Positions 10,820 to 22,015 of a stretch of 64,000 bases of DNA are shown piece after piece. Both the position numbers and the translations under genes were made by a program. Position 1 is the first letter of the stretch. Each line of letters begins with the position of its first letter. Origin of the DNA: Darksidea phi (lineage: Eukaryota > Ascomycota > Dothideomycetes > Pleosporales > Lentitheciaceae); contig JASJFT010000186.1 in NCBI GenBank assembly GCA_030770425.1, positions 28,611 through 92,610 of the forward strand. The letters are read 5' to 3'. The notes beneath the pieces were generated by a model. The model worked only from the letters and a program-made list of their open reading frames with translations, was not told the origin of the DNA and made no database searches.

Positions 10820-12268
10820 TCACTTCCTCCTGACCTCCCAAACATTTCTTCGCATACCGTGCGGACTCTTTGGTCCAGTTCTTGGTGGCCCACTCCAGCT
10901 CTTCCTCTGTGGCGCAGCCTCGGAGCTTTCACCTGTCTCGTTGACCACCTCTTCCGCGTGCGCCTTCATTTTCTCCACCTTGCCAAAGAACCTCCCCCTC
11001 TCCTGTTGTACTGTGCTTTCCTGCATCTCCGGTGTGTATCCACTCTGCCCTTCCTCCTTAGCACCTAATATAGTTCTCCCCTGGCTATCCGTCCCCGTCC
11101 GGCCTGCATTACTGAAACCGAGCGAGCGCACGATGCGGGTTCGGCGGGATCCGATAGTTGCAGTAGAGCTAGGGTCCGATGATTTGAAGGCGGAGGAGCC
11201 GGGCAGGAGGCCCACGTTCCGTCGGTGTTTCCGGTACATGTGCCATATTATAGGAAGGTTGGTGCAAAGGATGCCACCTAAGGGCTCAAAGGCAGAGTAC
11301 GCGCCGAGAGGGACGTAGTACCATGTGAAGTCGGGGTTGCCATGGCCGAGGACGACGGTTAGACGGACAGAGGACACGATGCATGTTCTGTTCGGCGCAC
11401 AATTATCAGCATGCGGACTTGATTTGGGGGAGGGCAAGCGTACGCAAGACCAATTGAGAAGATTAGGCAGAGAAGAAGCTTCTTCTTCGTCTGCAGCTGA
11501 AGGTGCCAAATGACCGGCATGGGCATCAGGAAAATCCAGATGTCCGTGATTAAATTTGAAATGTTGGTGAAGTATGTGAACGTGACGAGCTCAAGACAAT
11601 CCCCTTTTACGGTAGAATCCCAAAACGCTTCAATAGGTCGGCATGCGAGTGCCAGGGTGACCGTTATCCCGATTCCCCACGCGATGACGAATGCGGCGGT
11701 TGCGAGGACGAACTTGCGGAATAGAGGGACTACGAAGACGCGGTAGTAGAAGGCGAGGATGCCGAGCTTGACGCTGACAAGAGCAATGTCATAGAAGTGG
11801 CTGAAGACGTAGTCGCCCTGTAACTTCGGTCAATGTGGGTTCATGGGGTGCATTCTAGTTGCCGCACCTTTCGGACCATCATCAAGTCATGGGCATCGAC
11901 GGCAATGACATGTCTCCCCATTCCATGAGGTGGGCCGTATCCTAGTCCTGACGCACATTGACCGATTAAACATAACTATTGTGGCTCGTAAGTAGTGAAC
12001 AATACATGAACAGTGACAATCATACTGTCGCGAAGACAATCAACCAATCGTCCAATGTTATACCATTTCTCCCCGCTTTTTTCGCCCATAACCGGAACGC
12101 GGTACTCAGCGTCGCGAAGACGATTGGAATACTTCACGAGATACGATTAGCAAACGTCAAGTTTCTTAGTCTAAATACTTGCCTGTAGACCCAGTGTATT
12201 TCATGCACTCTTGAATCGTTCTTGTGCGCTTCTAGGTATGCTAACTCTTCTGGCGAGAAGGCCGACAT
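10820..12268 (-). CDS. Fungal rhodopsin-domain (Pth11-like) seven-helix membrane protein
   Basis: Five minus-strand exons (12268-12183, 12131-12026, 11975-11868, 11817-11444, 11387-10820) join without a break to 413 aa. The N-terminal region holds typical rhodopsin-domain landmarks: a short extracellular start, STAFRLWAK, the acidic TLDDWLIVFAT turn, LGYGPPHG, YDIALVSVKLGILAFYYRVF, a CRPIEAFWD loop with Cys, then TDIWIFLMPMPVIWHLQL and FTWYYVPLGAYSAFEPLGGI. This makes seven hydrophobic helices followed by a long polar tail from about residue 290. Such proteins sit in the plasma membrane and are candidate receptors; the ligand is unknown. Intron 1 (12182-12132) has a GC donor, AG|GCAAGT, supported because the joined protein reads straight through. 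The other introns are 50-56 nt GT-AG. Confidence 0.88.
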
Positions 12269-13837
12269 GGCTCATAATGTGGCCTTCGAGGTCAGGTGCG
12301 GGTGCTGTGGGTGGCTTCGGCAAGGCTAATGTGCTACTAGGAATAGCGCTTCACATTGCTGCCGTATAGCAAAAGTGGGCGGGAGCGGCTTGATAAGGAC
12401 CGTTTGCGAGCAGGAGCCGAGCAAGATCTGTAATAAATACTCTTGTCGGTTATAGAATGCGCAGTGGAGCGAAGGAAAGTCGCAGCCGTCAGAACCCGGA
12501 CATATCTGCCGCGGTCAATCTCAAAGAGATCCTGGAGAGATCGGCCAAACTAAAAGAAAGCGGCTCTTAGCTCGATGGCATGCAGCAAACCGGGGTCAAG
12601 CGGGCATCCCTCCTCTTTTTAGCCTACATTCGTCCGCGGATTGGGCCAACGTGGCTGTCGTACCACATTGCGGTGAGTCGTCAGGGCGTCTAGAGCGGGC
12701 TGATGAGGCTGCAGGCTTGACATTGACAAACTGGCCTGCCCATGCTGTGCAACTTGGTGACAGTTGCGATATGTTCCGGGTGCTCCGACGGTGTTTGTGG
12801 GTCGGCTACCCATGTCATTTGTCGCATTGATGCTACACTCCATGATTCGACTCCTGTTTGATTGTGGCTGCAATCACGCTGCAGCGAAGGCGATTTGATG
12901 ACTGCGTTGACAGCGGCCAGCGACTACGGGTGGCTGCAGCCAACGCTTTACCAGAGCCGACGCCTCATTGGCGCGAATCATGTATAGTAAGCAAGTGCGC
13001 AAACAACAAGCCTATTATTCGCTCCAGCTATTCCTATCGGTTCGGGCCGCGATAATCCTTCAATCTGATTTCGCGATGCTCTCGACCACCCCCAAAGGGA
13101 CGTTCATATGCCCCCTCGGTACTTAGTGCTGAGTCGCTCTAAAAGTGTCTCATTAGCTTTGGTGATGATGTCAGACAAACATCCGGCTTACCGTGTCCTG
13201 AAAGAACGGCTGGATGGAGTCTCACAACTATGAACGTTTCAACCAATACTACTGAGAGACCGTTTCCGTTGGAGGCGGACGACTAGCGTATTCCTAGCGA
13301 CCACGGAACCCCTCGCCGCACAAGACTCAAACGAGCCCATGTTTGCTGCATACTTGTGTAACTGTGATGGGCATCAATACTCGGCGCCAATTTATGCGGC
13401 CATTACCGACTTCCTGATCAGGCACGGTCCACTCTGGTACGCAAATGCGAAAAAGAACCCGGAGTTCATGGTGCACGCGGTGCGGCCGACACAGATTAAT
13501 GTGTAAACCTACCTTTCTACGAGCTTGTAAAAGATTTAGACGTCGGAATTGAGTTCGTAGCAGGGCGAAGAGTAACGGAAGGTGCGACTCCACGCCCATC
13601 GACGCCAGTATAAAAGAGGAATGGTGCGCACCATAAAATAATTGCACAAATGGCACATGACACCTATAATCCAACTTTCATTCCCTACATACTACGATTT
13701 GGCCCAATTTTTCAAGGACTCCATCTATCATTTAGCATCCATAGATATAAAAGAAAGCACCACCCGCTGCTATACCATACGCCAATCCTGCGCAACCACA
13801 AACGCTCGCAAGCCTTCTCTACGCTGCGATTTCTCAC
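12269..13837. other. Intergenic, mostly without genes
   Basis: This stretch separates the 7TM gene from the 3' end of the decayed kinase. No multi-exon gene could be assembled. One short plus-strand frame at 13339-13506 looks protein-like and is listed separately. Confidence 0.45.
13339..13506 (+). CDS. Possible small ORF or gene fragment (55 aa)
   Basis: From ATG 13339 to TAA 13504-13506 a 55-codon frame reads like protein: CNCDGHQYSAPIYAA, DFLIRHGPLWYANAKK and FMVHAVRP segments. The frame stays open upstream to a TGA near 13233 but has no earlier ATG. I recognise no family. It may be the last exon or remnant of a lost gene. The opposite strand is also open here, which weakens the case. Confidence 0.22.
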   Translation: MFAAYLCNCDGHQYSAPIYAAITDFLIRHGPLWYANAKKNPEFMVHAVRPTQINV

Positions 13838-14974
13838 TCACAGATTGACATCGAGCGGTCCATCGCAGAAAAGAAGTCGTCCACAGATCGGACTATTTGC
13901 ATGATCTTTGCCCCCGCGTACCAGTGTTGCCAATCTATCCGACCTATACCGGTTCTCAGGCGTTTTCTTTAGGCAAGCTCGGACGATGGCACGCAACTCT
14001 TCGCTATATCGCATCCCACTACTTGACATCGGCTCTGGTCGGAGTATCAGATTGAAAATACATGCCATGATGCATCCTATTTGATACACTATTCGTGCAT
14101 ATCAGCATCTGGTCTGATCGAGGATGGGAGAAGTACGACTTACCATCGCTGGCCTCGCAGTAATGGGGAGCTTCGGGAGGCACGAATTCGCAATTTACTT
14201 GCCGCAGGCCAGCCAAATTTTCGTCAGGGTAATCGACCCGGACTGCGCATTCGAAGCCCGTGATTTTGACATCGGGAGTTGGGCGGCCGTCTTTCGGCAT
14301 CACAAGCAAGATATTCTGCGGCTAACATAGTTAGTAGGGCACTCGTCTACGCGCTTCAGCAACTCCCACCGTCAAGTTCCGATGGATGATTGGATGCCAG
14401 TTATGGACCTGCCCATCAAGACGATGGCAGTATCGCATCCCTTTCGCAATCTGCCAAAACACCTTCCAGCAGAAGTGCTCAAAGATTGGCAAACTTGCAT
14501 GAGAATGCCGGTTAATCAGACCACTCAGGGTGCCTTTGCTGCGCGTCAGATCACTTTTTGAAAAGCGTTCACATAATACGGACCTTGATCAAAAGGTTCA
14601 AACCAAATGCTTGCCCACATCCCATGCTCGTCCTGCCATCCTTCAACGAAATTGTGAATGTACTTGTGTTGTATTTCATTCAGACGCTCGATCTCTAGGA
14701 GGGCTTGGGCAATATTTTGATGGTATTTCTTCTCGACGTACCATGCGCCGTCACGTCGGTCGCGGACAGCTATCAGGGTGCCATTACCTATGTACATCAT
14801 CAACAAAGACATCTTCCACTCCGCACATTTAGAGCATATGGTTGAAACCTCTGAAAGTTTCAGTGCAGTGGCTTGATGTTCGAACTTACCATGGCGTCGG
14901 AGGAGTCCTTGCGATTTGTATCGATCTGGGTAGTTGGATTCTTCGTAACACATTGTGTAGTGGTATAACAACAA
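13838..14974 (-). pseudogene. Decayed protein kinase (pseudokinase relic with frameshift)
   Basis: Minus-strand pieces 14974-14890, 14787-14370, 14321-14144 and 14076-13838 line up along a protein kinase fold. The glycine-loop region is weak, then YVEKKY supplies a candidate Lys. LNEIQHKYI follows, then the catalytic loop HRNLTPQNILL (HRD is HRN), VKITGFECA where DFG is expected, an APE-like PPEAPHY, and a C-lobe LKKTPENRY. Both key Asp residues are therefore replaced. The second piece also needs one extra base near 14560, in a run of five A, to keep frame; as read, the frame stops at TGA just after that run. The intron between HRNLT and PQNILL (14369-14322) has a CTACTAAC branch site. The N-terminus is uncertain and the fold is short. 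I read it as a former NIMA/STE-like kinase gene now degenerate, not an active enzyme. Confidence 0.65.
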
Positions 14975-16157
14975 GCTAGTATGAAGCGTTCCAGAATGCG
15001 GTTATCGTAGATCGGTAGACAATGAGTTGCGAGTGTGCGGGTTGCGAGAAGAAGTTTTAGAGTGCAATACATATCACTGGACACTTCTTCCCAAATTCAT
15101 ACCTGACATTTCGTGACTGACCGATTGCAGTCTTCATCCGACCCATCATCACAGTTTTAAAATTTCACAACGTTTCGGTGATAGTTAACGGTGACCAGGA
15201 CCTCGTTCCGCTCGCTCATATAAACCTTCATCCGTGCATAGAGTCTTGCGACATAAGATTGATGCCCGTGAGTAATTTGAGTAGAGTCGCATACATCTAC
15301 ATTGACACGATAGACTATTTTCACAGTCATATACGACCTTGCGGTCAATAATTGGCATATGCTCAGTACACAATGAAAGATCGGAGTCTCGCCTTGCCAC
15401 GCAACACTGTGATCAAAACACACAAATCATCATATTTATCGCTTCCAAGGCCACCAGGGCTGCTCTTCCAGAACCAAAATCTGCATGGAGTTGTTCCGGT
15501 CCCTTTCGAGCATTATAATCAAAACTCTAATTATGTATTGGCGCTTTACTTCTTATGTGCTTTTTTACGCTTTTTGCGGAATGCTGATGAATGGCCGCGT
15601 GGCAAAGTTGACGTAGCATATGATCTAGTGTAGTACTAATTGACGTACGACTCTGTGCATTGTGTGAATATACGCATCAAATGCTAAGAAGGGCCGTCGG
15701 TTATGGGGAGCTCTGGAGTTACTGTGGTAAATGTGAAAAAGGGCGTTGCTATATACAGGTTCCAGACTGTGTACTGCTCTCGGTGATTGTCCAAAATTCG
15801 TAGCATTAATGCTGTGGCGTCGGAGCTGTTCGTGTACAGACCATGACTTTATTGATGCTGCATTGATCGACTTCGTGTCTTTAGAGTTTGAACCGAAGTT
15901 TTTGAAAGCGAGATGGGCACCGTCTGCCCAATTCGGCGATATGAAAGGGCGTAGACGCGAGCGCCTATGTAATCAAGTCAGCAGCTGACAAACCGATCCT
16001 AAGCAGATCTTGCACGAATCTAACCTAGGGCAGCGCAATATTATCATTTAAAGAATAAAATAATGATGAGTCAACCATCAGCAACCCAGTTTAGGCATAA
16101 ACATATCTCTAGCAACACCCAGCCAAAAATGAGCGTTTGTACCACCTAATTCTCACC
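14975..16157. other. Intergenic, no supported gene
   Basis: This lies between the divergent kinase relic and the aquaporin-like gene. It is A/T richer than the neighbouring genes, with only short frames. The final 100 bases are an A-rich leader (about 16040-16120) before the ATG in CACCATGG context. Confidence 0.5.
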
Positions 16158-17312
16158 ATGGCAGCACCAGAGGACGCCGAGCAAGCAGGCTACCAGTCCA
16201 ACGGTGAAATCCGTCGAAGGAAGTCAGGAGACGACCACATACCTTCAATTGCCCCAAGACCGTTCGCCGGACGCATTGGTGGAAATCAAGAGTTCACCGT
16301 ATCCCCGAACGATTCGGACTTTCGTTCGGTTATCTCGAAGCAACCAGATGCTGCCGCAACTTTCACATGGGCACAGAGTCTCGACCTTCGCGGATTCGCT
16401 GATATCGAGCTATGGAAGCAAGCTATCATCGAAGGTGTCGGGACCTGTCTTCAGATCTACCTTTCGGGCCTATACTCGATCGGATTGGTACCTGCAATCA
16501 CAGCAACGTCCTTGGGGCCGATCACACCGGCAGTATTTGGAGCACTGGCGAATGTACTTTTGATATCGCTGTTCATCTTCTCGGCTGGACCAGTGTCGGG
16601 GGGGCATCTAAATCCTTTGATTACCATGTCGACCTTTGCTGCGAGGCTTTCGGCATTCCCCCGAACATTGTTATACGTCGTCTTCCAATGCGCCGGATCA
16701 GTCGTATCTGGCTTTTTGGTGCGTGCGAGTCTGGGGGCGCCTCCGGCCTCATTTCGTGCGGTTCCTGGTTGCTATATCGACCCGCAGCTTGTGACCCCAG
16801 GTCAAGCGTGAGTATCACTGTGGACGTTTGCTACTCATGTGGCTGATGTTTATAGATACGCGCTCGAAACTATGACCTCTTTTGCGCTCGTATTCGTCGC
16901 TTTTGGCGTCGGTCTTGACCCACGACAGAGAGATGTATTTGGGCCTGCACTATCTCCGATTCTGGCATGCTCCCCTCTTCTAGTAACGTATCACGAATCT
17001 GACAGACAAATAGGTTGGCTTAGCACAGGGACTTTGCACGTTCGCTTCAGGGATTGCGAGGGCCGGCTACGCCGGTGCATGTACGTCGAAATGACTCCTT
17101 TAGAGAACTGGACTAACTGAGCAAGCGATGAACCCAGCGAGGTGTCTCGGATTGATGGCTGCTGCAGGTAAGCGCCCTTCCCTTCAGCTACGACTGCTTC
17201 TAAAACTACGCTAGACAACTTCGAGTATCACTACGTTCATTGGGTAGGCGGTATGACGGCAGCACTGTTGAACGGAATCATGTACTGGGCGATCCCGATA
17301 TATTCGGATTAA
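16158..17312 (+). CDS. Aquaporin/MIP-family channel
   Basis: Five exons (16158-16807, 16856-16964, 17014-17074, 17126-17167, 17215-17312) give 319 aa. ATG 16158 is chosen for its CACCATGG context over an in-frame ATG at 16137. After a polar N-terminal tail of about 85 residues come six hydrophobic segments and the two half-helix loops of the family. The first is SGGHLNPLITM, with NPL in place of NPA; the second is AAMNPARCLG (NPA kept, followed by the usual Arg). The protein should be a membrane pore for water or small solutes such as glycerol. Intron 2 (16965-17013, 49 nt) must start with GC, because the only GT nearby would leave 31 nt and insert eight residues into a conserved helix. Introns of 47-51 nt are typical here. 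Confidence 0.88.
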
Positions 17313-17599
17313 TTGTAGATACAATACAATAAGAAGCGAAGGAGAATGATGACCAAAGGCGAAAAAGTCTTGCCATCTGTAAAGAGATAATTGTATGGAG
17401 TCTGGAATGTGTAATGTGCTGCTTTGAAGGCTTGTGGTGTTCGAGAGCGAAAACATTGGGACACCGAGCCCGTGCATTGACGCTAACCCCATATTTACTA
17501 GAGCTTCTCGCTTACAGCCATCCACAGAGCTCGCACTCGATTTTTGTTCGCGACCTCTTCTTCGACAATCGACCACCGCAACTCGACTCCGCCGCCAAA

Positions 17600-18391
17600 A
17601 TGTCGCAGCTCTCGAAGATTGCCCCCAACAGCCCGTCTCGGGCCTCGCCTTCGGAGATCGAGACGGCCATCAACAATGCCCTCGAGGACCTTCAGAACAA
17701 CATCTCCGACATGAGGAGCGCTCTGCGCCCGCTGCAGTTCGTCTCTGCGCGCGAGGTAAGATGAAGCACTACCTCGTTCACAGATTCCTTCACTCGATGC
17801 GCTCTCGGGCTTCGCGGCCGTCGCACACATATACACTGTTGAATCGAAGAGGCGTTGGGCACTGGGCAGCTTTGCTGACACCAGGATTCTTAGATCGAGG
17901 TTGGCCACGGCAGGAAGGCTATTGTCATCTTCGTCCCGGTTCCCCTTCTCCAGGGCTGGCACAAAGTGCAGCAGCGGTTTGTAGCACTCGTTCCAATTGA
18001 AGCGCTCCGCTAATGCTCTGACAGTCTTACCCGCGAACTCGAGAAGAAGTTCTCTGACCGCCACGTTCTCCTCGTCGCTTCCCGCCGCATTCTCCCGCGC
18101 CCCAAGCGTTCCAACCGGTCTCGCTCCAACCAGACCCAGAAGCGCCCGCGCTCGCGAACCCTCACCGCTGTCCACGACGCCATCCTCACCGACCTTGTCT
18201 ACCCCGTAGAGATTGTTGGCAAGCGTCTCCGCACCAAGGAGGACGGCAGCAAACAGCTCAAGGTTGTGCTTGACGAGAAGGAGCGTGGTGGCGTTGATTA
18301 CAGGCTGGACACCTACTCTGAGGTCTATAAGCGCCTCACCGGCAAGACCGTCAACTTCGAGTTCCCCCAGAGCGCGGCTTCGGACTACTAG
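17600..18391 (+). CDS. RPS7: 40S ribosomal protein eS7 (S7)
   Basis: Exons 17600-17755, 17894-17976 and 18025-18391 give 201 aa, the usual length for eS7. Diagnostic stretches include [18 protein letters not shown], the basic [10 protein letters not shown] linker and the C-terminal [17 protein letters not shown]. It is a component of the small cytosolic ribosomal subunit. The codons are strongly C-ending (AAG, CTC, GTC), as in highly expressed fungal genes. That bias also leaves a long false frame open on the opposite strand. The first intron (138 nt) is longer than most here, as is common in ribosomal protein genes. Confidence 0.97.
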
Positions 18392-18592
18392 GCAATCGGT
18401 CGGTTGTACATGGGTGTGGAGTAAGGCTTCGGGCATGCATTATGTGTACTCGGCATCAAAAATGACATGACATGGGCCTACATTGGGCGTTCAGATACCA
18501 CTTTTCAATCGAATGGGTGAATTGCTTGGACTTTTGCTAGCTGCTGAGGCGTGCATACTAAACCTACCGGCCTTGAATGCTTTAGTAGCTCT

Positions 18593-19384
18593 CTATTGCC
18601 GGTCTAGCTCCGGATAGTGTCTGAATATACCCTGACTGTATGGCAACCGCCGGTCGCTTGCCAGATATTCTTTGAGCCTACTCTGCTCCTGCACGCTAGG
18701 GTAGAAAGTCTCAAACAACGTCGGATACTCCTTCGCTCGTGCTTCCAATTCCTTGGGGAAGGCAAACTTGAGCCCGTTAAGCACCTGCCACACGGTTGTA
18801 TCCGCGTAGCTGAGCTTGCTCCCGACCAGGAACTTTCCCTGCCCCGCCTGATTCCCTTTCAACACGCGCTCAAAGAAGCCGAAGAACTTGGGGATGCGAC
18901 TCTCCCTAAAGTCTTTTGCCTTCTTCAACGCCTCTTCCTTCTGCTCTTCGTAGTATTGCTGTGACGCAATCGGGTGATGTGTATCATGTGTCTCGTTGTT
19001 CAAGTCAAGCGCCGTGAGCGTGTGGCTCATAATCCAATGCTTCTCGATCTCATCATCGCCCGCCAGCCCTATCTTGTCGCCCAAGTATGCGAGGATGGCG
19101 GGCGTTTGATAAAGCACGAGGCTCTTCCCGTTCTTTCCTTCGCCGGGGACTCGGAGAGCGGGCGGCGCGAATGCGGGAGGGTTGCCGTCGGCGTCGCATG
19201 TGCAATCTTCAGACTTTATGGCCAGGACGGATTGAATGCCGTCTTTGGATTGATTGCCGGTGTCGGTGTAGGGTGTGCCCGTTGCTTCGAACGCGAGGCG
19301 GATGAACTCGCCGCGCCCGGGGATGGAGGGCCAGTAGATGAGTTCGTAGGGGGGTTGCGTACGAGCTTTCTTGGCGGTGGACAT
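18593..19384 (-). CDS. Glutathione S-transferase-like protein
   Basis: A single-exon minus-strand gene of 263 aa, with ATG at 19384. The N-terminal thioredoxin-like domain starts YELIYWPSIPGRGEFIRLAFEATG, with Tyr and Arg positions as in sigma/alpha-type GSTs, and contains the glutathione-binding turn YQTPAILAYLGDKIGL. The all-helical C-terminal domain includes FLVGSKLSYADTTVWQVL, the conserved N-capping segment with Asp. The cytosolic enzyme should conjugate or reduce substrates with glutathione. It runs divergently from the CCCH gene at 20206, so the 0.8 kb between them holds both promoters. I see no signal peptide or peroxisomal tail. Confidence 0.9.
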   Translation of the reverse strand: MSTAKKARTQPPYELIYWPSIPGRGEFIRLAFEATGTPYTDTGNQSKDGIQSVLAIKSEDCTCDADGNPPAFAPPALRVPGEGKNGKSLVLYQTPAILAYLGDKIGLAGDDEIEKHWIMSHTLTALDLNNETHDTHHPIASQQYYEEQKEEALKKAKDFRESRIPKFFGFFERVLKGNQAGQGKFLVGSKLSYADTTVWQVLNGLKFAFPKELEARAKEYPTLFETFYPSVQEQSRLKEYLASDRRLPYSQGIFRHYPELDRQ

Positions 19385-20205
19385 TTCGAACGGGCGGTTA
19401 TGGGTGTGGAGGGCTAATGGGAGCTGATGTGTGAGTCAGTGAGGTTCGGAGGAGCGGGCTGCGCTTATATGTTGAATGGCGGAATTGACGCGCTCCGAGA
19501 CTGAACTATTTGTAATGTGGATATGATGGTATGAATACGAAGTTGCACGTACATCGAACTTTCGTGTAAAGCTGCGGGACACGAGTGGACAGATGGGGTT
19601 GGAATATCGTCCGATGCAGGCCAGGAGCATTCAATTGATGGGGTAGCCAGACAAGTGGGAGAATGATCAAGAGATGCCATTGTGATCATCTCGTTAAGTC
19701 GGCCCCTCCTCGGATCCTTCTCTCGTCATTGTGGGGGGATGAGATCGCTTGCGAGTTGACGCGAGGCTTGGGCATGTCAGGGGTATCACAACCTCATGAG
19801 ACAGTTCGGGACGGAAAGGGAGGATGGCTGATTAAGGTCTTGGGCGCAGGTCAATCGATAGCTCGAGTGGCGCCAGCTGTGACGCTGCGATTGGTAGCAA
19901 TTGGTCCCACAATATGTGTAACGTTACGGCGCGGAGGCAGGCAACAGCGATACGCTTGCTTTTGCCGCAGCTATTTTCGAGGCTCGCAAACGCCCTATAA
20001 TTATGCAGCCGGCCGGACACTCCATCGTCACCTTTTCTCGGTTGTCTGCCAGTTTGTCGCGTGAGGTGCGCGACGTTTCGTTGTCACTGTTCCAAATTTG
20101 AACTAGCGCGAAGCTAAGCTACAAACTAATCGTCGCAGCCTTCATCGCCGCTTGTGCTGAACATCGACAACAACCTCCCTGCAATCCTTCAGCTTCAAGG
20201 CGAGT
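19385..20205. promoter_or_regulatory. Divergent promoter region (GST / CCCH gene)
   Basis: These 0.8 kb separate two genes read away from each other and so must contain both promoters. I see no defined operator. Short frames on both strands are not supported as genes. Confidence 0.5.
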
Positions 20206-22015
20206 ATGGTCGGTATCGCAATGGCGAATGATTTCAACACTACCGACTTTGTCACCCAAATGAGGGGTTTTCAGGCCTCCGATGAGGCCCGTCAGAAGCT
20301 CTTCGCAGTAGGTTTGCCTCTCGTGTTTGCCTCTTCGCTCCTAACAGACGCAGCATATGCTTGAGCAGTATACCTCTTTGCTAGAAGAGCACAGTAACCT
20401 AAAGAATGACTATACAAGCGAGCGGGATATCCGTCGCAACTATCAAAAGGCTGTCGATCACATGCAGCGACAGGTCGCGGAAACGCATCGCGAGCTGGTG
20501 AGCTGAGCTGCAGCCTTATGTGGCGCCCTCACGTCCTAACCATCTTGACAGGAAAACAATTCGTTTGTGCTTGCCCTTATTGATGGCGATGGAGTTATTG
20601 TAAGCTGTGCTCTCCATCCTTTCTTCCACCAAAGAAATGACACCTTATTCTCTCCTAGTTTCAAGACGCCTTGCTGCAAGCCGCCGCGAATGATGGCGGG
20701 TCTGAGGCTGCTTCCAGGCTACAGCATGCCATCCGCGCCCACATTGCTTCGCTCTACAGCAACTCTGGTAATTGGCCTATTATGGTGCACATCTATGTCA
20801 GCCTTGATAAGCTCGCCCAGAAGCTTGCATCAGTTGGCATGCTTAGCCATCCCCAACAGCTTCGCACCTTTGCCCAGGGCTTCTCCGTCAACCAGCCGCT
20901 ATTTAGTATTATCGACGTTGGGCACGGAAAGGAACGTGCTGATCACAAGATTAAAGGTATTACCTTCGGCACAATATCTCCTTGCTTTGCTAATCTCGTG
21001 CTTGCTACAGAAATGCTTCGCACTTTCAGCGACAACCCCACATGCAAGCACATCGTCTTTGGAGGCTGTCATGATGCTGGCTATCTTCTGAACCTTGATC
21101 AGTATAAGCACCATGCCAATAAAGCTGCTCGTATCACCCTTCTTGAGTCCACGCCTGCCTTCAGAGGATTCACAGAACTACCCAACTTCCACCGAACCCG
21201 CTTTGATAACGTTTTCAAAAACACTCCCCTACCAGATTTCTATCCGCAGTACTCGCAGGCTCCGGTGCAGCCTCCTGTACAGCCTCCTGTACAGCCTTCG
21301 GTGCAGCCTCCTCTGCAACCCGCTATAACAGCAGGGTTTCAACCTTTGACGAGAACATCAACCAATGGCTCGCCTGCTCCAGCCCATGTCAATGCAACAC
21401 CAGCAGCGTCGTCGCCTAGCACAACCGTATCCTCACTTGCCTATCCAAACAACGACTCCTCTGAGTCGTCTTGGGCTACCGTCGGCAAGACCGGCGTCTC
21501 ACCTAACGAAAACATTTCCATAGCTCCAAAGGCCAACCCTAAGAAGAAGTGGGCGTACTACAACAAAGAAGGCCAGCGCCTCGATGAAGCTCTACCACCA
21601 CGTGATCAGAGTGCTGCTCAAGCCATCGATCAGCGGATGAAAAAAGTGGGCAGAAACCTCTGCAATCACTGGCATTTAAATAAGGGTAAATGTCACAATA
21701 AGGATTCCTGCAAGTTCCAGCATGAGCCAAAATTAACGCATGCTGAGACGATTGCATTGCGCTACAAGACGCGAAGCCTTGCATGCAAGGATCGTTATTG
21801 CGAGAACATTGACTGCTGTAAGTTGAGCCTATATGGCGCTCGGCAGTGGTTCAGTACTAACGAAGTATATAGACCTGGGTCATCAGTGTACCTTTGAGCG
21901 CGACCAAGGATCCTGTCCCTACCCAGACACTTGCAACCTTAGCCATACTCACGGTATGGATAAGCAGAAATATACTCGATGGGATGAGCAGGGAAACGAG
22001 CAGATCTTAGTATGA
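20206..22015 (+). CDS. CCCH zinc-finger protein with fungal DUF domain
   Basis: Six exons (20206-20307, 20354-20497, 20552-20599, 20659-20956, 21011-21817, 21873-22015) give 513 aa. An N-terminal coiled-coil-like part (about residues 30-85) precedes a conserved fungal domain with FVLALIDGDGVIF, IMVHIYVSLDKL and CKHIVFGGCHDAGYL, which looks like a PIN/NYN-type fold (inference). A five-fold PVQP repeat and a Ser/Thr/Pro-rich linker follow. The C-terminus has three Cys/His fingers: CNHWHLNKGKC..C..H (spacing 9-5-3) near residue 414, a compact C-x4-C-x4-C-x3-H, and CTFERDQGSC..C..H (8-5-3). CCCH fingers usually bind RNA, so a post-transcriptional role is likely. The intron at 20957-21010 could be read through in frame but has clean splice and branch sites. 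Confidence 0.88.
21262..21321 (+). repeat. 12-bp tandem repeat coding PVQP x5
   Basis: Five direct copies of a 12-bp unit (CCTGTACAGCCT and variants) encode PVQP, PVQP, PVQP, SVQP, PLQP inside the CCCH protein. In-frame units of this kind often vary in number between strains. Confidence 0.85.

Noticed and set aside
17498..18436. 312-codon minus-strand open frame
   Set aside because: It lies antisense over the ribosomal protein eS7 gene and is open only because of that gene's codon bias. It has no domain of its own.
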